From Streptomyces sp. WM6386 (GTDB taxonomy: Bacteria > Actinomycetota > Actinomycetes > Streptomycetales > Streptomycetaceae), in assembly GCF_000972385.1 (NCBI RefSeq), contig NZ_JXTE01000039.1, positions 19,514 through 83,513 on the forward strand: DNA of 64,000 nt, in the 5' to 3' direction. This document shows, piece after piece, positions 10,922 to 21,153 of this stretch. Under the pieces are notes generated by a model. The model had not been told where the DNA came from. It did not search any database and worked only from the letters and a program-made list of their open reading frames with translations. A program made the translations under genes and the position numbers. Positions within the stretch are counted from its first letter, which is position 1. Each line of letters starts with the position of its first letter.

Positions 10922-12562
10922 TCAGCTGACCTTGATCTCGTTGTAGACGGGGACGCTGAACGGGTTGAGCTTCACGTTGGACAGCCGCTCCGAGTAGCCC
11001 GCGCTGCCGTTCTGGTACCAGAGCGGGATGGCGGCCATGTTGTCCCGGACGACCCCCTCGGCCTTCTGGAACGTCTCGATCGCCTTGCCGGTGTCGGTCT
11101 CGGCGTTGGCCTCGTCGACGAGCTTGTCGAAGTCCTCGTTGGACCACTTGCCGTCGTTGGAGGAGGCGTTGGTGTAGTAGAGCGGCTGCAGGAAGTTCTG
11201 GATGAGCGGGTAGTCCATCTGCCAGCCGGCGCGGAACGGGCCCGACATCTTCTTGTCGGTGATCTGGGTGCGGAAGTCGGCGAAGGTGCCGATCGGGTTG
11301 CCGACGCAGGCCCTGTCGTTGTCGAGCGCGTTGTTGATGGAGTTGCAGACCGCGTCGACCCACAGCTTGTGGGAGCCGGTGTCCGCGTTGTACGTGATCT
11401 TGAACTTCCCGCCGGGCAGCCCGCCGCCCTCCGCGATGAGCTTCTTGGCCTCGTCGGGGTCGTAGTCGCAGGCGTCACCGCACAGGCCGTCCTGGAAGCC
11501 GCCCGCCTCGCCGAGGACCGGGGAGGTCCAGTCGGTGGCGGGGGTGCGGGTCTTCTGGAAGATCGTCTCGGTGATCTGCTTGCGGTCGATCGCGCGGGAC
11601 AGGCCGGTGCGGACCTTGTCCATCCCGCTCTTGTTCCAGTTCTTGTCGTAGTACGGGAACGCGAGGGTCTGGATGATGCCGGCCGGGGTGTTGATGTACC
11701 GGTCGCCGAGGTCGCTGGAGACGTTCTTGAGCTGGGCGGCCGGGACATCGTCGACCAGGTCGAGGTTGCCGGCCATGAGGTCGGTGTAGGCGGTGTTGTT
11801 GTCGGTGTAGACCTTGAGGGTCACACCGCCGTTCTGCGCCTTGTCGTCACCGGGGTAGCCGTCCCACTTCTTCAGGGACATCTGCGAGCCCTTGGTGTAC
11901 GAGTCGATCGTGTACGGGCCGTTGCCGACCGGCTTCTTGACCCAGGCCGCGTGGTCGGTGAAGAACGCCTGCGGGAGCGGGGCGTAGGCCGGGTAGCCGA
12001 GGGTGTCGGGGAAGGTCGAGAACTTCTGGCTGAGCTTGACGGTGAAGGTGTTGGCGCCGGTGACCTTCAGTCCGGAGAGCGTCTGGGCGCTCTGCTTGCT
12101 GCCGTCCTCGGGGTGCGCCTTGTCGTAGCCGTCGATGTAGCTGAAGAAGTACGCGTTCTTCTGGTTGTTCTTGAGGCTGGCCCCGTAGTTCCAGGCGTCC
12201 ACGAACGACTTCGCCGTGACCTTCTCCCCGTTGCTGAAGGTCCAGCCGTCCTTGACGGTGACGGTGAAGTTCTGGGAGTCGCTCGTCTCGATCTTCTCGG
12301 CGAGCATGTCCTCGGCCTTGCCGGTCTCCGGGTCGTACTTCTTCAGGGACCGGAAGATCATGTCGAGGACCTTGCCGCCCTGCACCTCGTTGGTGTTGGC
12401 GGGCTCCAGCGGGTTCTGCGGGTCGCCCCAGGAGGAGCTCAGCACCGCGCCGCCGTCGCCACTGCCGCCGCCGCTGTCGCTGTCCCCGCCCCCGCAGGCC
12501 GCGGCGGCGACGGCGACCGCGACCGCGCATGCGGCCCATTTGGCGTGCGTGGCTCCGCGCAT
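10922..12562 (-). CDS. Cluster 1 peptide-binding lipoprotein (SBP family 5)
   Basis: This is the extracellular binding protein that delivers peptides to the cluster 1 permeases (546 residues). The ATG at 12562 is chosen because AGGAGGAAC lies just upstream; the open frame extends 25 codons further without support. The signal MRGATHAKWAACAVAVAVAA ends at a single Cys followed by GGGDSDSGGGSG, a lipoprotein-like site, although Leu is missing from the usual -3 position (AAAC). Family 5 features are visible, such as TVTVKDGWTFSNGEKVTAKSF and WQMDYPLIQNFLQPLYY. It is the first gene of its operon, opposite to clusters 2 and 3, where a permease comes first. A 413-base spacer separates it from cluster 2. 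Confidence 0.93.
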   Translation of the reverse strand: MRGATHAKWAACAVAVAVAAAACGGGDSDSGGGSGDGGAVLSSSWGDPQNPLEPANTNEVQGGKVLDMIFRSLKKYDPETGKAEDMLAEKIETSDSQNFTVTVKDGWTFSNGEKVTAKSFVDAWNYGASLKNNQKNAYFFSYIDGYDKAHPEDGSKQSAQTLSGLKVTGANTFTVKLSQKFSTFPDTLGYPAYAPLPQAFFTDHAAWVKKPVGNGPYTIDSYTKGSQMSLKKWDGYPGDDKAQNGGVTLKVYTDNNTAYTDLMAGNLDLVDDVPAAQLKNVSSDLGDRYINTPAGIIQTLAFPYYDKNWNKSGMDKVRTGLSRAIDRKQITETIFQKTRTPATDWTSPVLGEAGGFQDGLCGDACDYDPDEAKKLIAEGGGLPGGKFKITYNADTGSHKLWVDAVCNSINNALDNDRACVGNPIGTFADFRTQITDKKMSGPFRAGWQMDYPLIQNFLQPLYYTNASSNDGKWSNEDFDKLVDEANAETDTGKAIETFQKAEGVVRDNMAAIPLWYQNGSAGYSERLSNVKLNPFSVPVYNEIKVS

Positions 12563-12975
12563 GGAGTTCCTCCTGTGTGACTGCACTGTTCCGTTACCGG
12601 TCAATATCGGCGTAAAACAGGCAGACCGCACATGCACTCACCCCTTCAGGGGAACGGCCCAAAGTGCGCAATGGATCTTCACGATCCGATGCCGAACCGT
12701 TGGATTGCGACCCTCCTATGTACGGATTTCGACACTCCGACGTCCGCATATCGAACTCATTGCCCGATTGGGGCAGTTGGCCCGATGTAAGACACAGGCC
12801 GATCACGGCACGCTACACGCGTAGCTACAGATCAGTCAAGGAAAGGCAAAGAAAGTAAAGAGCCACCCAAGCCGACCGAGAATTTATTGACCTTGAATGA
12901 ATTGCGTTGAAAAAGTCCGGCGTAGCCCGTAGGGACCGCCCTGCGGAGTCCTTGATCCACAGGGCACGGAGCATC
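12563..12975. other. 413-base spacer between importer clusters 1 and 2
   Basis: No convincing gene lies here. The stretch is clearly richer in A and T than its surroundings, especially 12820-12920 (for example GAATTTATTGACCTTGAATG), and must hold the divergent promoters of both importer operons. A TTGACC at 12887-12892 could be a -35 box for cluster 2, but I see no good -10 box at the right distance. Several short inverted repeats are present, none compelling as an operator. Confidence 0.6.
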
Positions 12976-14004
12976 ATGACCCCCCCAACCCCTTCCCCGG
13001 TCACTTCACTCGAGGTGACCGACGAAGACAGCGCGGCACCGGCGAAGTCCTCGCCTCTCAAGGGCAACGAGAGCCGCTCGCCGGGACGGCTCGCCTGGAG
13101 CCGTTTCAAACGGGACCGCGCAGGCGTCATATCCGGGTACGTGGTCCTCTTCTTCTTCGTCGTGGCGATCGGCGCTCCGCTGATCTCCAAGCTCTACGGC
13201 AAGAACCCGTACACGACGTACGGCATCAACACTCCGGGGCTGCTCAACGAGTTCGGTTTCCCGGTCAAGGCCAACGGCGGCATCAGCGGTGACTTCTGGT
13301 TCGGCGTCGAGCCGCAGCTCGGCCGGGACGTCCTCACCTTCCTGCTCTACGGCATGCGCAACTCGCTGCTCATCGCCACCGCGGCCACGCTCCTGACGAC
13401 CCTGCTCGGTGTCGTCATCGGCATCACCGCCGGCTACCTGGGCGGCCGCACCGACTACTTCGTCGGCCGGGTCATCGACATCCTGCTGGCCTTCCCGCAG
13501 ACGCTGTTCTTCATCGCCTTCTGGCCGGTCGTGCTGGCGATCTTCGTGTCGCCGGAGGAGAACACCCCGATCTGGCTCACGGTCACCAGCCTCATCACCG
13601 TGATGACCGCCTTCGGCTGGGCCTCCATCGCCCGTCTGCTGCGCGGCGAGGTCCTCGCCCTGCGCGAGCGGGAGTTCGTGGAGGCCGCCAAGGTCACCGG
13701 GGCCTCGCCGGCCCGGATCATCTTCAAGGAACTGCTGCCCAATCTGTGGACGCCGATCCTGATCCAGTCGACGCTCCTGCTGCCCGCCTATGTGACGGCG
13801 GAGGCGGGGCTCGCCTTCCTCGGCGTGGGACTCACCGACCCCACGCCCGACTGGGGCGTCATGCTCCAGTTCGGCGCCAAGTACTACCAGGACGACATCA
13901 CCTTCATGCTCTTCCCCGGTCTCTCCATGGTGATCTTCGTCGTCGCCTTCAACCTGCTCGGCGACTCGGTCCGCGACGCGCTGGACCCCAAGACGAAGCG
14001 CTGA
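12976..14004 (+). CDS. Cluster 2 peptide ABC importer, DppC/OppC-type permease
   Basis: This 342-residue permease is the first gene of cluster 2. A hydrophilic N-terminus of about 50 residues is followed by RLAWSRFKRDRAGVISGYVV, the usual cytoplasmic lead into helix 1. The outer loop holds GGISGDFWFGVEPQLGRDVL, and the coupling loop is EAAKVTGASPARIIFKELLP. It ends in GDSVRDALDPKTKR. I use the ATG at 12976 with GGAG 6-7 bases before it; an upstream in-frame ATG at 12907 lacks a ribosome site. It is clearly paralogous to the first permease of cluster 3 (SPGQLMWIRFKRDRTGVIS...). Confidence 0.94.
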   Translation: MTPPTPSPVTSLEVTDEDSAAPAKSSPLKGNESRSPGRLAWSRFKRDRAGVISGYVVLFFFVVAIGAPLISKLYGKNPYTTYGINTPGLLNEFGFPVKANGGISGDFWFGVEPQLGRDVLTFLLYGMRNSLLIATAATLLTTLLGVVIGITAGYLGGRTDYFVGRVIDILLAFPQTLFFIAFWPVVLAIFVSPEENTPIWLTVTSLITVMTAFGWASIARLLRGEVLALREREFVEAAKVTGASPARIIFKELLPNLWTPILIQSTLLLPAYVTAEAGLAFLGVGLTDPTPDWGVMLQFGAKYYQDDITFMLFPGLSMVIFVVAFNLLGDSVRDALDPKTKR

Positions 14005-14084
14005 GGCACCCCACTCCGCCGAGCGACGGGGCCCGGCCGGAGTACACCAAGCACCATCCCTATCCACAAGAAATCGGGTCAGCC

Positions 14085-15863
14085 ATGTCTCTTTCCCGCA
14101 GAAACTTCGTCATAGCCACAAGCGTCGCGGCCGCGGGCTCGACGCTGCTGTCCGCGTGCAGCAGCGGCGACGCGGGCGGCAGCGGCGGCAGCGCGACCGA
14201 GGGTGCCAAGACGTACTCCAAGGTCACCATCGGCACCGCGGCGGACTCGACCGGCCCCGCGCCGGAGATCGCCGGGGCGAAGAAGGGCGGGACGATCTAC
14301 GGTCTGGCCCCGGACGACTTCTCGCACCTGGACCCGGGTCGCATCTACTACGCGTACAACTCGACCGCCGCGCTGCTCCTGCACCGCTGCCTGACCGGCT
14401 ACAAGGTCGCCGCGGACGGCTCGCAGAAGCTCGTCGGCGACCTGGCCACGGACACCGGCACGATGTCCAACGCGGGCAAGACCTGGACCTTCACGCTGAA
14501 GGAGGGTCTGAAGTGGGAGGACGGCAGCGAGCTGACCGTCGAGGACGTGCGCCACGGCATCGAGCGGCTGTGGGCCCCGTACATCATCGAGTCCGCCAGC
14601 TACGTCCAGATCGCGCTGACCGGCAAGGGCGGCAAGTGGCGTGACGCCTACGAGGGCCCCTACAAGGGCAAGCACCTCTCGGAGATCGTGACGGACAAGG
14701 CCAAGCGGACCATCACGTTCAACCTGGCCGAGGCCCGCCCCGACTTCAACTTCACGATGGCGATGCACTCGTACGCCGCGGTGTCCCCGAAGCTGGACAC
14801 CAAGGAGAAGTACGACAAGAACCCGGCCGCCTGTGGTCCGTACAAGATCAAGAACCACACGACCGACAAGTCGATGACGCTGGTCCGCAACAAGAACTGG
14901 GACCCGGCGACCGACGCCATCCGCAACAACTACCCGGACGGCTTCGAGTTCACCTTCGGCATCGAGACCCTGGACTCCACGGACCGTCTCATCGCCTCCC
15001 AGGGCAACGACGCCTTCGCGGTCTCCATCTACAAGGGCGTGCCCGCCGAGCGCATCCAGAAGGTCCTCACCGACCCGGAGCTGAAGAAGCGCACCTTCAA
15101 CGGCCTGCTCACCGGCACGTACTACTACGCGATCAACACCAAGCGCGTCACCGACCTGAAGGTCCGCCAGGCCCTCAACATGGCCTGGCCGCTGCAGCAG
15201 ATCCGCCAGATCTACGGCGGCCCGACCTCCGGCGACTTCGCGACCACGGTCCTCAGCCCCGACATCCTGGGCCGCGAGAAGTTCGACGTCTACGGCAAGC
15301 TGAAGAAGCCGCAGGGCGACCCGGCCGCCGCGAAGAAGCTGCTGAAGGAAGCCGGCAAGGAGGGCGTGAAGATCGTCTACGCCTTCCCGCAGGACCCGAC
15401 CTACAACAAGACCAAGGTCGTCATCGAGAACGCGCTGAAGGAGGCCGGCTTCACCCCGGTCATCAAGCCGCTCGACTCCACCTCGTACTACGACCAGGTC
15501 CAGAAGCTCGACAACAGCTACGACGTGATGTGGTTCGGCTGGTCCCCGGACTGGCCGACCGCCTACACGATGATCCAGCCGCTGTTCGACAGTGCCAGCG
15601 TCGGTGACGGTCTCTACAACGTCTCGCAGACGAAGATCTCCTGGATCGACGAGTCCATCCAGAAGAACATGGTCCTCACCGACCAGAAGAAGGCCGGTGA
15701 GGCCTGGGCCGCGCTCGACAAGCGGATCATGGAAGAAGTGGCGCCGATCATCCCCGAGATGTACCAGCGCCGTTACTACGTCTACGGCAACAAGGTCGGC
15801 GGAGCGATGTTCGACCCGAACTTCTCCGCGACCCTGCTCTACAAGACGTTCGTGAAGGCCTGA
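14085..15863 (+). CDS. Cluster 2 peptide-binding lipoprotein with twin-arginine signal
   Basis: This 592-residue family 5 binding protein should hand peptides to the cluster 2 permeases. Its signal differs from those of clusters 1 and 3. It reads MSLSRRNFVIATSVAAAGST and then LLSAC, combining a twin-arginine motif (SRRNFV, residues 4-9) with a good lipobox, so it is probably exported folded by Tat and then lipidated. The mature part shares the STGPAPEIAGAKKGGTIYGL/HLDPG pattern with the cluster 3 protein. The start ATG at 14085 has only a weak ribosome site. A 12-bp hairpin follows the gene before the next permease, probably adjusting the ratio of binding protein to membrane parts. Confidence 0.94.
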   Translation: MSLSRRNFVIATSVAAAGSTLLSACSSGDAGGSGGSATEGAKTYSKVTIGTAADSTGPAPEIAGAKKGGTIYGLAPDDFSHLDPGRIYYAYNSTAALLLHRCLTGYKVAADGSQKLVGDLATDTGTMSNAGKTWTFTLKEGLKWEDGSELTVEDVRHGIERLWAPYIIESASYVQIALTGKGGKWRDAYEGPYKGKHLSEIVTDKAKRTITFNLAEARPDFNFTMAMHSYAAVSPKLDTKEKYDKNPAACGPYKIKNHTTDKSMTLVRNKNWDPATDAIRNNYPDGFEFTFGIETLDSTDRLIASQGNDAFAVSIYKGVPAERIQKVLTDPELKKRTFNGLLTGTYYYAINTKRVTDLKVRQALNMAWPLQQIRQIYGGPTSGDFATTVLSPDILGREKFDVYGKLKKPQGDPAAAKKLLKEAGKEGVKIVYAFPQDPTYNKTKVVIENALKEAGFTPVIKPLDSTSYYDQVQKLDNSYDVMWFGWSPDWPTAYTMIQPLFDSASVGDGLYNVSQTKISWIDESIQKNMVLTDQKKAGEAWAALDKRIMEEVAPIIPEMYQRRYYVYGNKVGGAMFDPNFSATLLYKTFVKA

Positions 15864-15877
15864 CGACCGGCCCTCGT

Positions 15878-15904
15878 GGCGGGGCGGCCCCCGGCCGCCC
15901 CGCC
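15878..15904 (+). terminator. Intra-operon hairpin after the cluster 2 binding-protein gene
   Basis: A perfect 12-bp GC stem (GGCGGGGCGGCC and its complement, 3-base loop) lies between the binding-protein stop codon and the next permease gene. Such hairpins commonly stabilise the upstream part of the message or act as partial terminators, which would give more binding protein than permease. Cluster 3 has a hairpin at the same place. Confidence 0.7.
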
Positions 15905-15945
15905 TCCTTCCCCCCTTCGGCATCCGTCAGGAAATCCCAACTGCC

Positions 15946-16926
15946 ATGCTCCGCTTCCTTGTCCGACGAATTCTCGGCGCCGCGGTGATCCTGCTGATCA
16001 TCAGCGCCATCGTGTTCGTCCTGTTCTACGCCGCCCCGCGCGACCCCGCCCGCATCGCCTGCGGCAAGGCCTGCACCCCCGAGACCCTGGAGCTGGTGCG
16101 GAAGAACCTGGGGATCGCCGATCCGTTGCCTGTGCAGTACTGGGACTGGCTCAAGGGCATCTTCGTCGGCCGCGACTACACGTCGTTCGGCAACTGCAAC
16201 GCGCCCTGCCTCGGCTACTCGTTCCAGAACCGCGAGCCGGTCCTCGGCACCATCATGGACCGCTTCCCGACCACCCTGTCGCTGTCGCTCGGCAGCTCGG
16301 TCATCTACCTCACCTTCGGCATCGGCGCGGGCATGCTGGCCGCCGTGAAGCAGGGCAAGGCCCTGGACAAGATCGCGAGCTCCGCCTCGCTGGTCGCGTC
16401 CTCGATGCAGATCTACGTCGTCGGCGTCCTCGCCACCTATCTGCTGGTCGACCAGTGGCAGGTACTGGACCGGGCCAGCTACACCCCCTTCACGGACGAC
16501 CCGGCGGCCTGGGCCAAGGGTCTGCTGGTGCCCTGGATCGTGCTGTCCCTGATCTGGACCGCCAACTACACCCGTATGACGCGCTCCCAGATGGTGGAGG
16601 CGCTCAGCGAGGACTACGTCCGTACGGCCCGCGCCAAGGGCATGTCCCGCCGCACGGTCTTCTTCCGCTTCGCCTGGCGCGGCGCGATGGGGCCGATCGT
16701 CACCATCTTCGGCCTCGACCTCGGTGTGCTGCTCGGCGGTGCGATCATCACCGAGTCGACGTTCAGCCTCCAAGGCCTCGGCATGCTCTCCGTCAAGGCG
16801 GTCAGCACCAACGACCTGCCGATGCTGCTCGGTGTCGTGCTGGTCGCCGCCGGCGCGATCGTCGTCTTCAACATCGTCGTCGATGCCCTGTACGCCCTCA
16901 TCGACCCGCGCGTGCGCCTCGCTTAA
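15946..16926 (+). CDS. Cluster 2 peptide ABC importer, DppB/OppB-type permease
   Basis: This permease has 326 residues, exactly the length of its cluster 3 counterpart. It starts MLRFLVRRILGAAVILL. The large first outer loop carries two cysteine pairs, CGKAC and CNAPC, suggesting disulfides. The coupling loop is ARAKGMSRRTVFFRFAWRG and the C-terminus is ALYALIDPRVRLA. AGGAAA lies before the ATG. It is followed 9 bases later by the ATPase gene. Confidence 0.95.
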   Translation: MLRFLVRRILGAAVILLIISAIVFVLFYAAPRDPARIACGKACTPETLELVRKNLGIADPLPVQYWDWLKGIFVGRDYTSFGNCNAPCLGYSFQNREPVLGTIMDRFPTTLSLSLGSSVIYLTFGIGAGMLAAVKQGKALDKIASSASLVASSMQIYVVGVLATYLLVDQWQVLDRASYTPFTDDPAAWAKGLLVPWIVLSLIWTANYTRMTRSQMVEALSEDYVRTARAKGMSRRTVFFRFAWRGAMGPIVTIFGLDLGVLLGGAIITESTFSLQGLGMLSVKAVSTNDLPMLLGVVLVAAGAIVVFNIVVDALYALIDPRVRLA

Positions 16927-16935
16927 GGAGAGACC

Positions 16936-17961
16936 ATGAGCACCCCCTTCCTCTCCGTCCGCGACCTCAAAGTCCACTTCTCCACCGAGGACGGTGTCGT
17001 CAAGGCCGTCGACGGGCTCTCCTTCGACGTGGAGAAGGGCCAGACCCTCGGCATCGTCGGTGAGTCGGGCTCCGGCAAGTCCGTCACCAACATGGCGGTC
17101 CTGGGCCTGCACGACCCGCGCAACACCAGGCTCGACGGCGAGATCCTGCTCGACGGCAAAGAGCTGATCACCGCCTCCGAGCGCGAGCTGGAGAAGCTGC
17201 GCGGCAACAAGATGTCCATGATCTTCCAGGACGCGCTCGCCTCCCTGTCGCCGTACCACACCATCGGCGCACAGATCGGCGAGACGTACCGCAAGCACAC
17301 CGGCGCCTCCCGCGGGGCGGCCCGGGCGCGGTCGGTCGAGATGCTGCGCCGGGTCGGCATCCCGCAGCCGGACATGCGGGTGGACGACTACCCGCACCAG
17401 TTCTCCGGCGGTATGCGCCAGCGCGCGATGATCGCGATGGCCCTGGTCTGCGACCCCGAGCTGCTGATCGCCGACGAACCGACCACGGCTCTCGACGTGA
17501 CGGTCCAGGCCCAGATCATGGACCTCCTCAAGGACCTCCAGCAGGAGTTCGGCACGGCCATCATCTTCATCACGCACGACCTCGGTGTCATCGCCGACAT
17601 CGCGGACGACGTGCTGGTGATGTACGGCGGGCGCTGTGTGGAGCGGGGCACCAAGGAGGAGGTGCTGCGCGCCCCCGACCACCCCTACACGCTGGGGCTG
17701 CTGGGTTCGATGCCGAGCCTGACCGGGCCGGTCGACGTGCCGCTCTCCCCGATCCCGGGCTCGCCGCCCTCGCTGCTCAACCCGCCGTCGGGCTGCCGCT
17801 TCCACCCCCGGTGCGCCTTCGCGGAGAAGGTCGCCGGCGGGCTCTGCTCCAGTGAGCGGCCGGGTCTGAAGGTCCTCGACGGGCGGGGCTCGGCGTGCCA
17901 CCTGACGGCGGACCAGAAGCGCGAGCTCTTCACCGAGCACGTCGCGGCCCGGACCCACTGA
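16936..17961 (+). CDS. Cluster 2 peptide ABC importer, OppD-type ATPase
   Basis: This 341-residue ATPase has Walker [11 protein letters not shown]-loop [15 protein letters not shown], signature SGGMRQRAM, Walker [13 protein letters not shown] and switch FITHDLG, then the OppD/F C-terminal extension with cysteines ([19 protein letters not shown]...CHL). GGAGAG lies 5-6 bases before the ATG. It is closely similar to the cluster 3 OppD-type protein, less so to that of cluster 1, which supports an origin of clusters 2 and 3 from one operon. Confidence 0.95.
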   Translation: MSTPFLSVRDLKVHFSTEDGVVKAVDGLSFDVEKGQTLGIVGESGSGKSVTNMAVLGLHDPRNTRLDGEILLDGKELITASERELEKLRGNKMSMIFQDALASLSPYHTIGAQIGETYRKHTGASRGAARARSVEMLRRVGIPQPDMRVDDYPHQFSGGMRQRAMIAMALVCDPELLIADEPTTALDVTVQAQIMDLLKDLQQEFGTAIIFITHDLGVIADIADDVLVMYGGRCVERGTKEEVLRAPDHPYTLGLLGSMPSLTGPVDVPLSPIPGSPPSLLNPPSGCRFHPRCAFAEKVAGGLCSSERPGLKVLDGRGSACHLTADQKRELFTEHVAARTH

Positions 17962-17984
17962 CGTACAAGACGGGATTCACCACC

Positions 17985-19031
<1,047 letters not shown>

Positions 19032-19120
19032 CAACACCCCTTTTCCGTCAGCCGCCGCCCTTTGCGGAACGGACTTTCTCGGCCCATTGACCCGAGCCCA
19101 TGAACGTCCGCTCCAGGGGA

Positions 19121-19156
19121 ACGAAGGCCCGTACCTCCCCAGGTACGGGCTTTCGT
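19121..19156 (+). terminator. Hairpin terminator at the end of importer cluster 2
   Basis: A 16-bp stem (ACGAAGGCCCGTACCT with AGGTACGGGCTTTCGT, one G-T pair, 4-base loop) lies about 90 bases after the last ATPase gene, just before the methyltransferase gene. Confidence 0.85.
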
Positions 19157-19206
19157 CATACGGGGATCCCGTCATATGGCTCCGGCACCTGTGACAGACT
19201 GCCGCG

Positions 19207-19947
19207 ATGGTCGATCGCTCGTTCGCGGATCTCTCGCTCGCCGCGCTGTACGACTCCCTCAACCCGTGGGGGCCGGGCGACGACTTCTACCTCGGTCTCG
19301 TGATGTCCGCACCCACCGTGCTGGACGTCGGCTGCGGCACCGGACGCCTGCTCGCCGCGGCCCGCCGGGCCGGACACCCGGGGCAGCTCACGGGGCTCGA
19401 CCCGGCCGCCGCGATGCTGGTCCAGGCACGGCGCCGGGAGCCCGGCGTGGAGTGGGTGCTCGGGGATCTGCGCTCACGTGCCTGGTACGGGGAGTTCGAC
19501 CTCGTCACGATGGCCGGGCACGCCTTCCAGAGCCTCATCGGCGACGAGGAACTGCGCATCGCCCTGCGCGCCGTCCGGGCCACCCTCGCGGACGGCGGAC
19601 GGTTCGTGTTCGAGACACTGAACCCGGCGGTCCGCGTCTGGGAGCACTGGACACCGGACCGGGTGCGCGAGGGCGCCGACGAGAACGGCTCCGTCGCGTG
19701 GATGTGGCAGGAGGTCGTCGGCCCCGTCGTCGGGGACCGAGTCACCTTCACCGAGACCTACGAGGGCGTCCGCTGGGACCGCCCCCAGGTCAGCACCACC
19801 ACACTGCGCTTCCTCGACACACTGGGCCTGGAGAAGTTCCTGGCGGAGGCAGGCCTGGTGGTGGAGGAGCAGTACGGCGACTGGGGCAGGGCCCCGGTGA
19901 CGCAGGCAAGCCCGGAGATCATCACGGTGGCGCGAAGCGCCACCTGA
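19207..19947 (+). CDS. Class I SAM-dependent methyltransferase
   Basis: This 246-residue protein has the Rossmann-type methyltransferase core. Motif I is VLDVGCGTGRLLAAA near residues 37-50, the acidic strand-2 end is LTGLDPAA, and motif II/III is VLGDLRS followed by FDLVTMAGHAFQ. The C-terminal half is beta-rich, as in small-molecule methyltransferases of the UbiE/type-11 class. The substrate cannot be told from the sequence. It sits alone between the converging ends of importer clusters 2 and 3, after a terminator, and is probably transcribed separately. Confidence 0.85.
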   Translation: MVDRSFADLSLAALYDSLNPWGPGDDFYLGLVMSAPTVLDVGCGTGRLLAAARRAGHPGQLTGLDPAAAMLVQARRREPGVEWVLGDLRSRAWYGEFDLVTMAGHAFQSLIGDEELRIALRAVRATLADGGRFVFETLNPAVRVWEHWTPDRVREGADENGSVAWMWQEVVGPVVGDRVTFTETYEGVRWDRPQVSTTTLRFLDTLGLEKFLAEAGLVVEEQYGDWGRAPVTQASPEIITVARSAT

Positions 19948-19949
19948 TG

Positions 19950-19995
19950 AGGGGCGCGGGGAACTGCGCGACCAGCCACCACGCACCCGCAGCCG
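19950..19995 (+). repeat. Streptomyces interspersed repeat, copy 1
   Basis: The sequence AGGGGCGCGGGGAACTGCGC, continuing through GACCAGCCACCACGC and ACCCGCAG, is a common intergenic element of Streptomyces genomes. Two longer relatives lie at 42411-42479 and 47934-48005 in the opposite orientation. This copy fills the gap between the methyltransferase gene and cluster 3. Confidence 0.7.
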
Positions 19996-20020
19996 GCACA
20001 CAACAGCCCCCACCACCCCC

Positions 20021-21142
20021 TTAGTCGCCCAGCTCCTCCTCCAGCGCGGCCAACGCCGGGTCCAGCACGATGTCCTCGTCCCGCCCCTCGATCGTCGGAT
20101 CCTCCGGAAAGTGGCACGCCGTCAGATGCCCGTCCCGGTTACCGGAGATCTGGACCAACGGCGGCTCCTCGGCCGCACACTTGTCCTGCGCCTTCCAGCA
20201 CCGCGTACGGAACCGGCACCCGGACGGCGGCGAGATCGGCGACGGCACATCACCGGCGAGGCGGATCCGCTCACGGTCGGGCGCGCTCTCGTCCGACAGG
20301 TTCACCTCGGGCACCGCGGACAGCAGGGCGTGGGTGTAGGGGTGGCGAGGCCGGGTGTAGATGGAGTCGCGGTCGCCGACCTCGATGATCTTGCCGAGGT
20401 ACATGACCGCCACACGATGCGAGAAGTGCCGTACGACGGCGAGGTCATGGGCGATGAACAGGAACGCGATGCCCAGCTCCTGCTGCACCTGCTTCAGCAG
20501 GTTCACCACCTGGGCCTGGATCGAGACGTCGAGGGCCGAGACCGGCTCGTCGGCGACGATCAGCTTCGGCTCCAGGGCCAACGCCCTTGCCACGCCGATG
20601 CGCTGGCGCTGTCCGCCGGAGAACTCGTGCGGGAAGCGGTTGTAGTGCTCGGGGTTGAGACCGACGATCTCGAGCAGTTCGCGTACGCGCTTCTCGCGGC
20701 CGCCCTCGGGTTCGATCTCGTTGATCTCCATGGGCCCAGAGATGATCTTGCCGACCGTCTGCCTCGGGTTCAGCGAGGAGTACGGGTCCTGGAAGATCAT
20801 CTGGATCTCGGAGCGGATCGGCGCCAGTTCTCTGCGGCTGGCGTGCGTGATGTCCTTGCCGCGGTACGAGATCGTGCCGGCCGTCGGCTCCATGAGCCGG
20901 GTGATCAGCCGGCCCGTGGTCGACTTGCCGCAGCCGGACTCGCCGACCAGGCCGAAGCTCTCGCCGACGTTCACGGTCAGGTCGATGCCGTCGACGGCCT
21001 GCACGGCACCGACCGTGCGGCGGATCGGGAAGCCGCCCTTGACCGGGAAGTGCTTGGTGAGCCCCTCGACGACCAGCAAGGGATCTCCGGCCGAGTCGGT
21101 GGTTGCCCCTCGCGGGGCGGGGAGGACGAGGTCCTCTTTCAT
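20021..21142 (-). CDS. Cluster 3 (bldK-like) OppF-type ATPase
   Basis: This is the last gene of cluster 3 (373 residues). It starts at the ATG at 21142 after TAGGAGGA; the open frame continues far upstream but only as a shadow. Walker [11 protein letters not shown]-loop IFQDPYSSLNPRQT, signature SGGQRQRIG, Walker [13 protein letters not shown] and the Cys-bearing C-terminal extension ([14 protein letters not shown]...CHF) are all present. Compared with its cluster 2 twin it has an extra acidic tail (DEDIVLDPALAALEEELGD). If cluster 3 is bldK, this is the BldKE-equivalent. Confidence 0.94.
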   Translation of the reverse strand: MKEDLVLPAPRGATTDSAGDPLLVVEGLTKHFPVKGGFPIRRTVGAVQAVDGIDLTVNVGESFGLVGESGCGKSTTGRLITRLMEPTAGTISYRGKDITHASRRELAPIRSEIQMIFQDPYSSLNPRQTVGKIISGPMEINEIEPEGGREKRVRELLEIVGLNPEHYNRFPHEFSGGQRQRIGVARALALEPKLIVADEPVSALDVSIQAQVVNLLKQVQQELGIAFLFIAHDLAVVRHFSHRVAVMYLGKIIEVGDRDSIYTRPRHPYTHALLSAVPEVNLSDESAPDRERIRLAGDVPSPISPPSGCRFRTRCWKAQDKCAAEEPPLVQISGNRDGHLTACHFPEDPTIEGRDEDIVLDPALAALEEELGD

Positions 21143-21153
21143 GACGGGTCCTC

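Noticed and set aside
10247..12580. Plus-strand open frame of 777 codons opposite the cluster 1 binding-protein gene
   Set aside because: Antisense shadow of real permease and binding-protein genes. Its composition (Val/Asp/Arg/Leu repeats) is typical of reading high-GC DNA backwards.
12887..12915. TTGACC as the -35 box of a promoter for cluster 2
   Set aside because: No credible -10 box 16-18 bases downstream.
12594..13190. Short open frames in the spacer between clusters 1 and 2 on both strands
   Set aside because: They lack ribosome sites and partly overlap the permease start. The region behaves like regulatory DNA.
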